Assembly (NCBI GenBank): GCA_947632495.1 | Contig: CANRPL010000002.1 | Coordinates: forward strand, 1 to 52,876 | DNA length: 52,876 nt | Source: an uncultured Bacilli bacterium | GTDB lineage: Bacteria; Bacillota_I; Bacilli_A; RF39; UBA660 | Direction of reading: 5' to 3' | Part shown: in pieces, positions 43,506 through 52,779 of the stretch | Layout: each line of letters opens with the position of its first letter | Numbering within the stretch: the stretch's first letter is position 1 | The notes under the pieces: generated by a model | Told to the model about the DNA's origin: nothing | The model's input: the letters and a program-made list of their open reading frames with translations, nothing else | Databases searched by the model: none | Made by a program: the position numbers and the translations under genes

Positions 43506-44321
43506 ATGAAACACGATATTAAAATTGCTTTCTTCGATTTAGATGGAACGCTTACTAATAACAGTAAAGAAATAACAGAGGTAAATAAGAAAGCTCTACA
43601 ATTATTACACGATCATCAAGTAATAATCGCTCTAGCTTCAGGACGAAATTATGCTTATATGAAGAAAATAGCGCAGGAATTAGGCTGCTGTGACTACTTA
43701 ATTGCGAATAATGGGGCTATCATCAGTGATGGTAATGGTCAGTTTATCTATCAAGCAAATATTAAAAAAGATTTGGTTAATGATATGTGGTCATATGCTA
43801 AAGATCATCACATCGGTATCATTTTAAATGGTATTAATAATTGTTATGAAAATAATTTTTGTCAGATTAATTGGCCTAATATCATTACGTTAGATGATAT
43901 TAATGAACTACCGGAAGATGTTTATCAAATTATTTATAATACATTAGAACATGATAAAGTTAATCATTTAATCAACTATATACAGCGTAAACAACTTACT
44001 ATTTCATATATTTCAAAAGTATTTTTTCAAAAAATATTAGATGCACCAGTATCGGTTGATGTTAATGATTTTGATATATCTAAAGGTAAAAGTATTACTA
44101 TTCTTTTAGATAAATTAAATATATCTAAAGAAGATAGTCTTTGCTTTGGTGATAATTTTAATGATATTGGTATGTTTGAAAGTTGTGGCATAAAAGTCGC
44201 AATGGAAAATGCTCATCCGGATGTTAAAAAACATGCCACATATGTCACAAAATCCAATGAGGAAGACGGCATTAGTTATTTTATTAATAATTATATTAAA
44301 AATAAAAAGAACAATGAATAA
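43506..44321 (+). CDS. Cof-type HAD phosphatase
   Basis: ATG 43506 after GGTGATGAT; an earlier ATG at 43467 is rejected because a TATAAT box (about 43484-43490) lies after it. 271 aa with all HAD motifs intact: FFDLDGTLT, IALASGRN, ISKGKSITILL and CFGDNFNDIGMF. Cof-type family, probably sugar phosphates or flavin nucleotides as substrates. Plus-strand orphan with its own terminator, opposite to the flanking genes. Confidence 0.9.
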   Translation: MKHDIKIAFFDLDGTLTNNSKEITEVNKKALQLLHDHQVIIALASGRNYAYMKKIAQELGCCDYLIANNGAIISDGNGQFIYQANIKKDLVNDMWSYAKDHHIGIILNGINNCYENNFCQINWPNIITLDDINELPEDVYQIIYNTLEHDKVNHLINYIQRKQLTISYISKVFFQKILDAPVSVDVNDFDISKGKSITILLDKLNISKEDSLCFGDNFNDIGMFESCGIKVAMENAHPDVKKHATYVTKSNEEDGISYFINNYIKNKKNNE

Positions 44322-44337
44322 TCATCGTTCTTTTTTT
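44306..44337 (+). terminator. Terminator of the HAD gene
   Basis: GAAC-A-ATGA / TCAT-C-GTTC stem followed by eight T on the plus strand. Confidence 0.85.
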
Positions 44338-44343
44338 AGCAAT

Positions 44344-44522
44344 AAAAAAGCCAAAAGACTGGCGCCAACTAACGATTAAAACCTGTTCTACCAGGTGGGT
44401 GTCAAGCTATAAACGTTAGGATCTCTTAGTTACCCAAGATATTCGACACGGCTTATAATACTTTAACTCCCAATACGTTAATTAGTAGGTTTTTCAGATT
44501 TCGGCAAACCATATCTTCTAGC
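44344..44522 (-). ncRNA. ssrS: Stand-alone ~180-nt RNA, probable 6S RNA
   Basis: No coding frame; an independent transcription unit. Promoter on the minus strand: TTGACA (44553-44558), 18-nt spacer, TACACT (44529-44534). The RNA ends in a hairpin GCCAGTCTTTTGGC (44350-44363) followed by T6. The transcript length is about 180 nt, the size of 6S RNA. Near its 3' third it carries GACACCCACCTG-GTAGAA-CAGGTTTT (as a small hairpin), comparable with the GACAC...CACCT...AGG part of 6S RNA, and its ends can pair (CCTACTAA.. with ..TTAGTTGG). I judge 6S RNA most likely, from memory of the consensus; another sRNA is possible. Confidence 0.6.
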
Positions 44523-44528
44523 AATTTT

Positions 44529-44558
44529 AGTGTATCATTTTTTAATGTACCTTGTCAA
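44529..44558 (-). promoter_or_regulatory. Promoter of the 6S-like RNA
   Basis: TTGACA-18-TACACT on the minus strand; transcription would start near 44522. It lies just downstream of the pstS 3' end, so the RNA is not simply a leader. Confidence 0.7.
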
Positions 44559-44561
44559 TAG

Positions 44562-45557
44562 TTAACCAATAGGTACATATCCCGCTTCTGTTGCTACCTT
44601 CTGACCACGACTTGATAACATTGCATCTTTTAATTTAGCAACATTTTTATTTGTTTCCCCTTTACGAGTTACAATGTAATAAGCAGATAGTAATGGGTAT
44701 GAACCATCTTGAATAGTACTATATTCTGGTTTAATTCCATTAACAGCTAAATACTTTAAATTATCATTTTTATACATAACATTAGCATAGTAATAGTATG
44801 AATAACCGATTGCGTTAATACCATTATTATAATCGGATACGATATCAATAATTCCTCCCATTGTTTCAATTTGTTCAGTTGTGGTAGGAATTTTAACTTG
44901 TTTACCTTTCATAACTAAACTAAGTAAACCTGTTTGACTTCCGGAATTAGTTGGTCTTTGATAAACTACAATTTTGGCATTAGGGCCTCCTAATTGTTGC
45001 CAATTAGTAATTTCTCCAGTATATATTTTCTGTAAATTTTCAAAGCTTACATTATCAACTTTATTACCGACATTAACAAAGAAGACAAAGCCCTCAGTAA
45101 CAACTTTAGTAACCTCTAGCTCAACTCCTTATTCTTTAGCTAAAGCAAGCTCTTCATCACTTGGTTCTGTAACAACAATTAAATCAGTCTCATTATTAAT
45201 TAATTTTACGTAACCAGGATGGGTATTAGTATATTCAATTCCTAATTCTTTAGTTGTATTACCAGTAAAATCTTTAACAAAAGCATCTACAAGTGGTTGT
45301 GTCGCCAAAGAAGCGTCAATTCTAGGTAAAGTATCTTTCGTAAATAAAACATTAGGGTTATCCTTATTTTCCTTCTTATTAATTATCATATCGGTAAGGA
45401 AATATACTCCAACTACACTTGCAATAGCAATTAAAATAACAATAATCCAAACAAAAAGATGATTTTTTTTAGTTTGTGGTGAAACTTGTTTGTTCATTGG
45501 ATTTTCTCCTACGATAATTGGTTCATTTGGTATTTCATTAAATTTATTTTCTTCCAT
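44562..45557 (-). pseudogene. pstS: Phosphate-binding protein PstS-like, interrupted by one in-frame TAA
   Basis: The frame runs from ATG 45557 (after AGGAGGAG) to the stop at 44562, with a single TAA (45129-45131, codon 143). On both sides the sequence is unmistakable PstS: after the stop GFVFFVNVGNKVDN, IYTGEITNWQQLGG and YQRPTNSGSQTG, then the known last domain. The break reads AKE-stop-GVELE where relatives have a Lys, so A-to-T in one codon suffices. N-terminus: about 33 cytosolic residues, then a membrane helix (about 34-55) instead of a lipobox. No pstCAB follows. It could be a pseudogene, a strain-specific mutation or a sequencing error. Confidence 0.87.
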
Positions 45558-45566
45558 AATCTCCTC

Positions 45567-47108
45567 CTAATATTTTAATTTATCTTCATCAAAATCTTCC
45601 CAATATATATAATCATAGTTATCAATATCAGAATCGTCATCAATAATACTATAATAAATAACTATAGCATCTAAACTTATCATATACTTGGCATTATTTT
45701 TAAGAGTTTCAAAATCAATTTTAAATGATTCAGCTTTTTCTTTAATTACTTGATCAATAACTGATTGATAGTCATAGCCATCAACAAACATTTCAGCAGG
45801 TGATGTTATTTGCTTAAAATCTTTATTGAAAGTCATATAAGATTTTTCATAGCCACATTCAACATTTTTATTTTTCTTACCATTATCGTCATATTCAATA
45901 CTAGAAATATTAAAGTAGGAATCTAAACTAGATTTAAAAGCCGTTTTCTCCATGTATATTTGTGGCTTCAATGTGCTTTCAAAATATTTTTTTGATAAAG
46001 TAGTACATGACTTTAAAACATATTCAACGCTAGTCAACGTATAATCTTCATTTCCATATATAATTCCACTTAAATTTATATAGCGATATTTATTATTAGG
46101 TAAAGAAGCTATTTGGGTATTAATTATTTTATCATAATCAACTAGAGAAGTAACTTTAGCTTGAAATTGATCATAATTATCAACTTCAGCATCAATCGTA
46201 TAATTATAGATAATAGCATCAACGAAAGTATTATTATCCTTATCACCAATATTATAGTATAAATTCTCATCATATACCGCTACAAACGCATAATCATGTT
46301 GATTTATATCTTCTTTATATAACGATTTATCAGCCATAAAGCGTGTTGGGAAAGCAAAATAATCATGGTATGTTGTAAATTCTATTTGGGCATAACAATC
46401 ACCATATCTTACATATACATCTCCATCACTAGCAATGGCAAATTCACCTTTTCCTTGACTAAATCCTAAAACACATTGATATGTTATATCCTCTATTTCA
46501 GCTTCTTTTTGAGTACGTTCAGCATCAGCATACGCATTTGGAGAATCTATATCTTTAGCTAACTCACGAGAAATCTCTTTAGTTAGGATACTGTTTACAA
46601 TATCACGATTAATAAAGATGTCATAGATGTCTATTTCTTTACCATCTTTTAAACTTATCGTATGATACTCTTCGACAAGGGTATCATTTTCATCATTCGT
46701 GATATTGATTTCATATGATAAAATATCGCCATAATTACCATATAAAATCGTTGATATTGTATTCTTTTCATCTTTGCCGTATTCTTTATCATATTTATCA
46801 AAAATCTTCTTGATATTCTTATTAATTATCGTTTCTGTTTCACTATTTTTAAGGCCAGATATTTCAAAATAATAATTTTGCTTATTTGGACCACATGGTT
46901 TAGCAATTATTTCAATATCGTTGTCAACTCTTGTGGCATATAAACTAGTCCCTTTAGCTTCTTTATTAGGTGTTGCATAACTCTTTTCTTCCTCTTTTGT
47001 AACTGAAGACTGGTTTTCTTTATTTTTAAATATAACAACACCAACAACTGTCACTAAAGCTATGATCCATATAGTTATTAAAATAATTATATTTCTTTTT
47101 TCTTTCAT
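45567..47108 (-). CDS. Membrane-anchored extracellular protein, DUF4163/RsiV-like
   Basis: 513 aa, one membrane helix at about 8-28, then all outside. The segment YYFEISGLKNSETETIINKNIKKIFDK followed by YHTISLKDGKEIDIYDIF resembles the DUF4163/DUF3298 tandem of RsiV-like and PdaC proteins, which can bind lysozyme or peptidoglycan. That is by eye and weak. The C-terminus is very acidic. The gene is 10 nt from the pstS start, so likely one operon. Confidence 0.7.
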   Translation of the reverse strand: MKEKRNIIILITIWIIALVTVVGVVIFKNKENQSSVTKEEEKSYATPNKEAKGTSLYATRVDNDIEIIAKPCGPNKQNYYFEISGLKNSETETIINKNIKKIFDKYDKEYGKDEKNTISTILYGNYGDILSYEINITNDENDTLVEEYHTISLKDGKEIDIYDIFINRDIVNSILTKEISRELAKDIDSPNAYADAERTQKEAEIEDITYQCVLGFSQGKGEFAIASDGDVYVRYGDCYAQIEFTTYHDYFAFPTRFMADKSLYKEDINQHDYAFVAVYDENLYYNIGDKDNNTFVDAIIYNYTIDAEVDNYDQFQAKVTSLVDYDKIINTQIASLPNNKYRYINLSGIIYGNEDYTLTSVEYVLKSCTTLSKKYFESTLKPQIYMEKTAFKSSLDSYFNISSIEYDDNGKKNKNVECGYEKSYMTFNKDFKQITSPAEMFVDGYDYQSVIDQVIKEKAESFKIDFETLKNNAKYMISLDAIVIYYSIIDDDSDIDNYDYIYWEDFDEDKLKY

Positions 47109-47147
47109 ATCTTACACCCCTCCCAATTATAAATATATCATAATAAA

Positions 47148-47184
47148 AAAAGAAAAGAAACTATTTGATAGCTTCTTTTCTTGA
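47148..47184 (-). terminator. pnp terminator
   Basis: AGAAAAGAAGCTA/TAGTTTCTTTTCT stem and T7 on the minus strand. Confidence 0.85.
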
Positions 47185-49293
47185 AAAGTTTAATCTACCA
47201 CGATTATCATAACCAAGGCATTTAACAATGATTTCATCGCCTTCTTTAACGACATCTTCTACCTTGTTAACACGTTCTAAAGCAAGTTGACTAATATGAA
47301 CCATACCTTCACATCCTGGCCATATTTCAACGAAACATCCTTTATCACTTAATATTTTAATTACTTTAGCTGTATAGATTTTATCTTTTTCAGGTTCTCT
47401 TACAATGTCTTTAATCATATTAGCAGTCTTATCGATAATTTCTTGATCAGTATGATAGATGATAACACGACCATCATCTTCAAGATCAACTTTAACGGCA
47501 TTGACATCATTAACACTCTTAACATCACTACAATCTAAAATAATCTTTGTAATAGTTTCGCCACCTTTACCGATGACATCTTTAATACGATCAGGATTAA
47601 TCATAAATGTTACTGTCTTAGGAGCATATTTACTTACTTCTTTACGTGGTTCAGGAATTTGTGCTTCAATTACATCAAGGATTTGCATACGAGCTACTTT
47701 GGCTTGCGCTAAAGCCTCTTTTAAGATTTGTTTCGTAATACCCTTAATCTTAATATCCATCTGTAAAGCACAAATACCATTTCTAGTACCAGCTACTTTA
47801 AAGTCCATATCACCTAGATGATCTTCCATACCTTGAATATCAGTTAAAATTTGATAATTATCACCATAAGTGATTAAGCCCATAGCGATTCCGGCAACAG
47901 GAGCTTTAATAGGAACACCGGCGGCCATTAAACTCATACATCCAGCACAGATACTAGCTTGACTCGATGAACCATTACTCTCTAGTATTTCACTTACGAC
48001 ACGAATAGTATATGGGAATTCATCCTCCGATGGGATAACTTGCGCTAAAGCTCTTTCACCTAAAGCCCCATGACCAATTTCTCTTCTTCCAGGAGCTCCA
48101 TAACGTCCAGTTTCACCAACGCTAAATTGTGGGAAATTATAATGTAACATAAAACGTTTTTCAGTTTCTAAATCAAGACCATCTAGAATTTGATGTTCAC
48201 CTAAAGCACCTAGTGTTGTAACACTTAAACTTTGGGTTTCACCTCTTGTAAATAAGGCAGAACCATGAGTACGAGGAAGTAGATCAATATCGGTTGATAG
48301 TGGTCTAATTTCTGTCATTTCACGGCCATCGGAACGAATATGTTCTTTAACGACAATCGATCTAAATAAATCATATTCAATACTTTCAAGGACTAGTTTT
48401 ACTTTAGTAATTAATTCATTTAAAGCATCTTCATCTAAATCAGCATTATCTTCAGTATATTTATTAACAATACGTTCTTTACATGCATCAATAGCAGCGT
48501 ATTTTTCTAATTTTTCTTTAATACGTAAAGCTTGATCTAACTCATCTTTACATAATTCAAGTATTTCATCATGTAATTCATCCGTTATTTCAAGAACTTC
48601 ATATTCCATTTTTTCTTGACCATTCTCTGCAATAATTTGTTCCTCGAATGCAACTAATTCTTTTACAGCTTCATGACCAAACATCAAAGCCTCTAACATA
48701 TCATCTTCAGATACTTCTTTCGCACCGGCTTCAACCATGTTAATAGCGTCTTTAGTACCAGCTACCGTAAGTTCTATATCGGTTTGTTCTGTTTCACTAG
48801 CTGTTGGATTAATGACAAATTTACCATTAACGCGACCAACTTTAACACCAGCGATTGGTCCATCAAATGGTACTTTAGATATACATGTAGCAAGTGAAGA
48901 ACCAAACATAGCAGCCATTTCTGGTGAATTATCTGGATCGACGCTTAATACGGTATTGACAATTTGTACCTCATTACGGAAATTTTCTGGGAATAATGGT
49001 CGCATTGGACGATCAATCATACGAGCCGCTAAAGTAGCTGCTTCGGTAGGACGACCTTCCCTTTTAATAAATCCTCCTGGTATTTTACCAACTGAATATA
49101 ATTTTTCTTGATATAAAACCATTAATGGAAAAAAGTCAGATAGAATATTAGCTGTTTTACTAACAACAACGGTACTCAAAACAACTGTATCACCATATCT
49201 TACTAAAACCGAACCATGAGCTTGTTTAGCAAGTTCTCCTAGTTCAACTATTAACTTTCGTCCTCTAAAATCTAATTCATATACTTTTTTCAT
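47161..49293 (-). CDS. pnp: Polyribonucleotide nucleotidyltransferase (PNPase)
   Basis: 710 aa, normal length. Two RNase PH-like domains with GKIPGGFIKREGRP (first) and FNFPQFSVGETG-type HYNFPQFSVGETGRYGAPGRR (second, in parts), a linking helical domain, KH domain with DVIGKGGETI and S1 domain with GCFVEIWPGCEGMVHISQL. Degrades RNA 3'-5' by phosphorolysis. ATG after AGGAGG. Downstream of rpsO as in most Firmicutes. Confidence 0.98.
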   Translation of the reverse strand: MKKVYELDFRGRKLIVELGELAKQAHGSVLVRYGDTVVLSTVVVSKTANILSDFFPLMVLYQEKLYSVGKIPGGFIKREGRPTEAATLAARMIDRPMRPLFPENFRNEVQIVNTVLSVDPDNSPEMAAMFGSSLATCISKVPFDGPIAGVKVGRVNGKFVINPTASETEQTDIELTVAGTKDAINMVEAGAKEVSEDDMLEALMFGHEAVKELVAFEEQIIAENGQEKMEYEVLEITDELHDEILELCKDELDQALRIKEKLEKYAAIDACKERIVNKYTEDNADLDEDALNELITKVKLVLESIEYDLFRSIVVKEHIRSDGREMTEIRPLSTDIDLLPRTHGSALFTRGETQSLSVTTLGALGEHQILDGLDLETEKRFMLHYNFPQFSVGETGRYGAPGRREIGHGALGERALAQVIPSEDEFPYTIRVVSEILESNGSSSQASICAGCMSLMAAGVPIKAPVAGIAMGLITYGDNYQILTDIQGMEDHLGDMDFKVAGTRNGICALQMDIKIKGITKQILKEALAQAKVARMQILDVIEAQIPEPRKEVSKYAPKTVTFMINPDRIKDVIGKGGETITKIILDCSDVKSVNDVNAVKVDLEDDGRVIIYHTDQEIIDKTANMIKDIVREPEKDKIYTAKVIKILSDKGCFVEIWPGCEGMVHISQLALERVNKVEDVVKEGDEIIVKCLGYDNRGRLNFSRKEAIK

Positions 49294-49318
49294 ACTTCCT
49301 CCTTAACTTATCAAATTA

Positions 49319-49342
49319 AAGACACTCAAAAAAGAGTGTCTA
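49319..49342 (-). terminator. Hairpin between rpsO and pnp
   Basis: AGACACTC/GAGTGTCT with a T6 loop on the minus strand. It lies in the intercistronic gap where E. coli has a terminator and RNase III processing site. Confidence 0.7.
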
Positions 49343-49359
49343 TGTTTTTTCCAATTTTT

Positions 49360-49629
49360 TTACTTTCTTAAGCCTAATTCTTTAACGATAGCACGATATC
49401 TTGTAACATCATTTTTAATTAGGTAGTTAAGTAAGTTTCTTCTCTTACCAACTTTTTGAAGTAAACCTCTTTTAGAATGATGATCTTGTGGATGTTCTTT
49501 AAAATGATCAATTAAAGAATTAATCTCTTCTGTTAAGATAGCTATTTGTACTTCAATAGCGCCAGTATCGTTTTCATTTTTACCATACTTCTTAACTAAT
49601 TCTGCTTTCTTTTCTTTACTTAAAGCCAT
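49360..49629 (-). CDS. rpsO: 30S ribosomal protein S15
   Basis: 89 aa, exact family length. Landmarks: NENDTGAIEVQIAILTEEI, HPQDHHSKRGLL and KRRNLLNYL. S15 binds the 16S rRNA central domain early in assembly. ATG 49629 follows AAGGAAGGAG. The 100-nt leader (49630-49730, minus) can form GC stems and may hold the S15 autoregulatory element, but this is not certain. Confidence 0.97.
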   Translation of the reverse strand: MALSKEKKAELVKKYGKNENDTGAIEVQIAILTEEINSLIDHFKEHPQDHHSKRGLLQKVGKRRNLLNYLIKNDVTRYRAIVKELGLRK

Positions 49630-49740
49630 ATAATATTCTCCTTCCTTTACATTCGCTTAAACCTAGACGGAGGCGGAGAAGCTCTCATCCAAGAATAAGT
49701 ACATAATTAATATACACTATTTTTATTTTATAAGCAAGTA

Positions 49741-50514
49741 TTATTTATCTTTTTTTGTATCTAATATCGTTTTAAGATATTCTTCACTAGTCATAGGTTT
49801 CTTATTATATTGATTATAGATTGTCGTGAAGTAATCTTTAAACATATCATCATCTGTACTAATAAAACCTCTTTCTAGTAACTTAAGTGCTCCTTCTTTA
49901 TTAATACCTAATATGCGAGCCCCTACTTCACATGTTTCTGTGTTAGACGCATTCTTAAGGTAACGATGAGCAAAGTTTTGACCTAGTAAGAAAAACTGCT
50001 GATAAGTAGAATCAATTAGGTAATAACGTTCGTTTACTTCAACCACTGTAATATAATGCTTTTTAGGAACATCAAAGGTATCAGCTATATTGATGGTGTA
50101 ACAAATTAAACCTAAACGATCACACATATCTTTAACATAATTATTAGCTTTTTCATCATATTTACGTAGACTATCACTAGTAAAATCAACGGAATCTTTA
50201 ACACTTAATTGACGACGCGTAAAATAGACAATCGTCTCTAGTAAATAAGCGTCACTATCTTCAACTTCATTAGGTGCGGTAAGATTTGTTTTAAAAGGAA
50301 CGATAAATTCACTTAACATATTCTCTAAACTATGAATACGAGCAAAAGTATTATCATCCATTGAATCTTCATTTTCTCTTACATAATCATATATACTATC
50401 AAAATACTCCTGTACGACATGATAGTACGTACTACGTTCTAATTTTCCTTTTTTGACATTTTTTAAGCCCTCGACAATAGCGATATGAGCTTTCTCAATA
50501 TATTCATCAATCAT
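49741..50514 (-). CDS. Transglutaminase-like/unknown cytosolic protein after rodA
   Basis: 257 aa, ATG 50514 after GAGGTGTAAT within the end of rodA. Residues about 128-165 (KDMCDRLGLICYTINIADTF..HYITVVEVNERYYLIDSTYQQF) show a Cys, then His and Asp in strands, as in papain-like transglutaminase folds. The match is weak and based on pattern alone. Highly acidic N-terminal helices. Translationally coupled to rodA, which hints at cell shape, but no function is established. Confidence 0.6.
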   Translation of the reverse strand: MIDEYIEKAHIAIVEGLKNVKKGKLERSTYYHVVQEYFDSIYDYVRENEDSMDDNTFARIHSLENMLSEFIVPFKTNLTAPNEVEDSDAYLLETIVYFTRRQLSVKDSVDFTSDSLRKYDEKANNYVKDMCDRLGLICYTINIADTFDVPKKHYITVVEVNERYYLIDSTYQQFFLLGQNFAHRYLKNASNTETCEVGARILGINKEGALKLLERGFISTDDDMFKDYFTTIYNQYNKKPMTSEEYLKTILDTKKDK

Positions 50515-50523
50515 ATTACACCT

Positions 50524-51711
50524 CTAAAATTTTAAACGATAACGTTTTGTTTCAACATAAATACGTTGGACCATAGCCAAAGATAAAGTAAGCATAATAG
50601 CGAAACTACCACCATATGACATAAATGGAAGTGGTACACCTGTAAGTGGTAAAACAGCAAATAACCCACCTAAATTAACTAGAATATGTAAAAAGATATA
50701 AGTCGCAACGCCTAGACAGATATATTTACCACTGACAGTCATCGCTTTAGATGATAATAGTAGAATACGCGCTATTAAAACCATATATAAAATGATGATA
50801 ATAGCTCCGACTAAAAAGCCATCTTCTTCGGTTATAATCGAAAAAATCATATCGGTATGAGGTTCCGGAATGTAGGAATATTTCTGTGTACTACGACCAA
50901 CCCCAACACCAGTAAGTCCACCTAAATTCATCGCAATATAAGCATTACAAATTTGATATCCCTCATCGTTTCGTTTACTTATGTCACATGGATCATAAAA
51001 ATTAACTAAACGAGATTTTTGTTCTTCCGTAAAAGGATTTATACGAAAGGCTAACATACCAAAGACCGCCACGACAACTAAAGCACTACCAGCACCAATA
51101 GTTATGGCCTTTTCCCGCTTCGATATAGGACTTAATAAGAACATTACCCCAAAGATTGCTACATTGATTAAGGCTGTACCTAAATCTTTCTCTAAAATAA
51201 TTAAAACGGAAGTACTAAGCCCCATAATACACATGATGATAATACCCTTCCAATGTTTAATACGTGGATTACGGAAATATTTAGCCCGAGCTTCAATATA
51301 TAGTGCCGTCAAGAGAATTAAAACTGGTTTTGCTAATTCCCCAGGTTGTAGTTGAAAACCAATAATCGGAATTTTAATCCAGTTACGAGCTCCTCTTGTC
51401 CCATCCCCTCTTAAAACTAAATACGCATTAGCGCCTAAAACAATAAGCCAAAGAATAAATATTAAAAACCGATTATAGGCTTTAGTTGGAACCGATACCA
51501 CAAAGATATAAATGATTAGACATACAACTAAAATAAATATTTGACGACCAAAATAGTAATAGACAGATTGGTTTAGGTTATTGACTGCCTCACGAGTTGA
51601 CGCTGAAACAATACTAAATAAACCAAAACCGAATAAGATAATGGTTAAGGCTAGCGACCATTTATCCATGTCGGCAAAAAATTGACGTAATTTTTTTAAT
51701 CCTTTCAGCAT
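50524..51711 (-). CDS. rodA: SEDS-family glycosyltransferase RodA/FtsW
   Basis: 395 aa, about ten membrane helices. SEDS landmarks: GTRGARNWIKIPIIGFQLQPGELAK, ILEKDLGTALIN, YIPEPHTDMIFSIITEEDGFLVGA and GVPLPFMSYGGS near the end. Polymerises peptidoglycan glycan strands from lipid II with a class B PBP. RodA versus FtsW is not decidable from this alone; a cell-division PBP is absent here. ATG 51711, preceded by GGTGATGGC. Confidence 0.92.
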   Translation of the reverse strand: MLKGLKKLRQFFADMDKWSLALTIILFGFGLFSIVSASTREAVNNLNQSVYYYFGRQIFILVVCLIIYIFVVSVPTKAYNRFLIFILWLIVLGANAYLVLRGDGTRGARNWIKIPIIGFQLQPGELAKPVLILLTALYIEARAKYFRNPRIKHWKGIIIMCIMGLSTSVLIILEKDLGTALINVAIFGVMFLLSPISKREKAITIGAGSALVVVAVFGMLAFRINPFTEEQKSRLVNFYDPCDISKRNDEGYQICNAYIAMNLGGLTGVGVGRSTQKYSYIPEPHTDMIFSIITEEDGFLVGAIIIILYMVLIARILLLSSKAMTVSGKYICLGVATYIFLHILVNLGGLFAVLPLTGVPLPFMSYGGSFAIMLTLSLAMVQRIYVETKRYRLKF

Positions 51712-51793
51712 GCCATCACCACTTACTATCTATATAATAATATATCATATTTGTCACAAATTTTAAATATTTATTTGATATAGTTATTTATAA

Positions 51794-51822
51794 TTAACAC
51801 TTACCCATTTTTTTAATAAAAT
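51794..51822 (+). promoter_or_regulatory. Promoter of the YjcZ-like gene
   Basis: TTAACA (51794-51799) and TAAAAT (51817-51822) with 17-nt spacing, 25 nt before the ATG. The vegetative form is clear; a sporulation sigma site is not. Confidence 0.55.
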
Positions 51823-51847
51823 ATAGTGAATAGTTAGGAGGGATTAT

Positions 51848-52018
51848 ATGTACTACTATGGTGGTTATCAAGGATATGGTGGTTATCCTATGGGACAAAA
51901 TTGTGGTAATTATGGCAATAATACCGGATATGGTGCAGCCATTATTTTAGTTTTATTTATCCTATTAGTAATTATCATTGGCGCTCGTGCTTTTGATGGT
52001 TCTAATAATAGACGATAA
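51848..52018 (+). CDS. YjcZ-like small sporulation membrane protein, 56 aa
   Basis: ATG 51848 after TTAGGAGGG. The N-terminal half is Gly/Tyr/Asn-rich (YYYGGYQGYGGYPMGQ) and the C-terminal half is one membrane helix (AAIILVLFILLVIIIGA) then a short polar/basic tail. This is the pattern of the tiny YjcZ family sporulation proteins, which commonly end with GFALIVVLFILLVIIG-type helix. A tight terminator follows at its stop. The family call is by pattern. Confidence 0.78.
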   Translation: MYYYGGYQGYGGYPMGQNCGNYGNNTGYGAAIILVLFILLVIIIGARAFDGSNNRR

Positions 52019-52038
52019 AAACCGTTAAGCGGTTTTTA
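52018..52038 (+). terminator. Terminator of the YjcZ-like gene
   Basis: AAACCG/CGGTTT stem with TTAAG loop and a T-run right after the stop codon. Confidence 0.85.
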
Positions 52039-52051
52039 TTTTGACTCTTAT

Positions 52052-52080
52052 TTGTATATTTTAGAAAAAATTGTTATAAT
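52052..52080 (+). promoter_or_regulatory. Promoter of the deformylase gene
   Basis: TTGTAT (52052-52057), 17-nt spacer, TATAAT (52075-52080); the ATG is 19 nt past the -10 end. Confidence 0.65.
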
Positions 52081-52099
52081 ATTTCTCGGAAGTGATTTT

Positions 52100-52648
52100 A
52101 TGTTTGAAAAATTACATATCCTTGATGAAAAAGATAAACATTTACGTCAAATAAGTAAAGACGCGACGTTACCTATATCTGATGAATATCGTACTTTAAT
52201 TCAAAGAATGCTTGATGAATTACGTTATAGTCAAATCGAAGAATTAGCGGAAAAATATAATTTACGTCCCGGAATGGGACTTGCTTTTCCTCAACTAGGA
52301 ATTAACGAGCGTATTATCGTTATTGTTCATGAAGTTGAACCTGGTAAATTTGATGATTATGTTGTTATTAATCCTAAAATCGTTAGTTCTTCCGAAGAGA
52401 TGATTGCAGCTGAAGCTGGTGAAGGATGTTTAAGTGTAAATCGCGAAGTAGAAGGACATGTCAAACGTCATGCTAGAGTAACAGTTGAAGGATTTGATAT
52501 TGATGGTAATAAAATAAGAGTTCGTGCTCGTGAAGAATTATCTTTAGCTTTCCAACACGAAATTGATCATCTTGATGGCATCTTATTCTATGACCGTATC
52601 AATCCTAAAAAGCCTTTTTACACCGAAGATGAACTACGACTAATATAG
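52100..52648 (+). CDS. def: Peptide deformylase, type 2
   Basis: ATG 52100 after GGAAGTGAT; an earlier ATG at 52052 is rejected as it precedes the promoter's -10. 182 aa. The metal-site motifs are GMGLAFPQ (G-x-G-x-A-x-x-Q), EGCLS (Cys ligand) and QHEIDHLDG (two His and the catalytic Glu). A type 2 enzyme with the longer insertion typical of Firmicutes. Removes formyl from nascent proteins; essential. Drives the short gene just after it. Confidence 0.96.
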   Translation: MFEKLHILDEKDKHLRQISKDATLPISDEYRTLIQRMLDELRYSQIEELAEKYNLRPGMGLAFPQLGINERIIVIVHEVEPGKFDDYVVINPKIVSSSEEMIAAEAGEGCLSVNREVEGHVKRHARVTVEGFDIDGNKIRVRAREELSLAFQHEIDHLDGILFYDRINPKKPFYTEDELRLI

Positions 52649-52656
52649 GAGGAAAC

Positions 52657-52779
52657 ATGAAAGGATTTCTAAAATATATTATATTATTTATCATTGCTTG
52701 TGTTGGAGCAATCGGTATCTACTATATGGTAGTACCGGAAGAAAATCGTATTCCCTTTAGTATAGAAATAGGAAAATAA
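52657..52779 (+). CDS. Small membrane peptide after def, 40 aa
   Basis: ATG 52657 lies 8 nt after AGGAGG and 8 nt after the def stop, in the same unit. One hydrophobic helix (about residues 8-27) and an acidic/basic end. Unknown family. The product of the shared transcript is predicted membrane-bound. Confidence 0.72.
   Translation: MKGFLKYIILFIIACVGAIGIYYMVVPEENRIPFSIEIGK

Noticed and set aside
44344..44522. T-box or other leader riboswitch
   Set aside because: No AGGGTGGNACCGCG element, a terminator ends it, and no downstream gene in the same direction is close.
48737..49111. Plus-strand frame opposite pnp
   Set aside because: It is the shadow of the pnp sequence with no start site.
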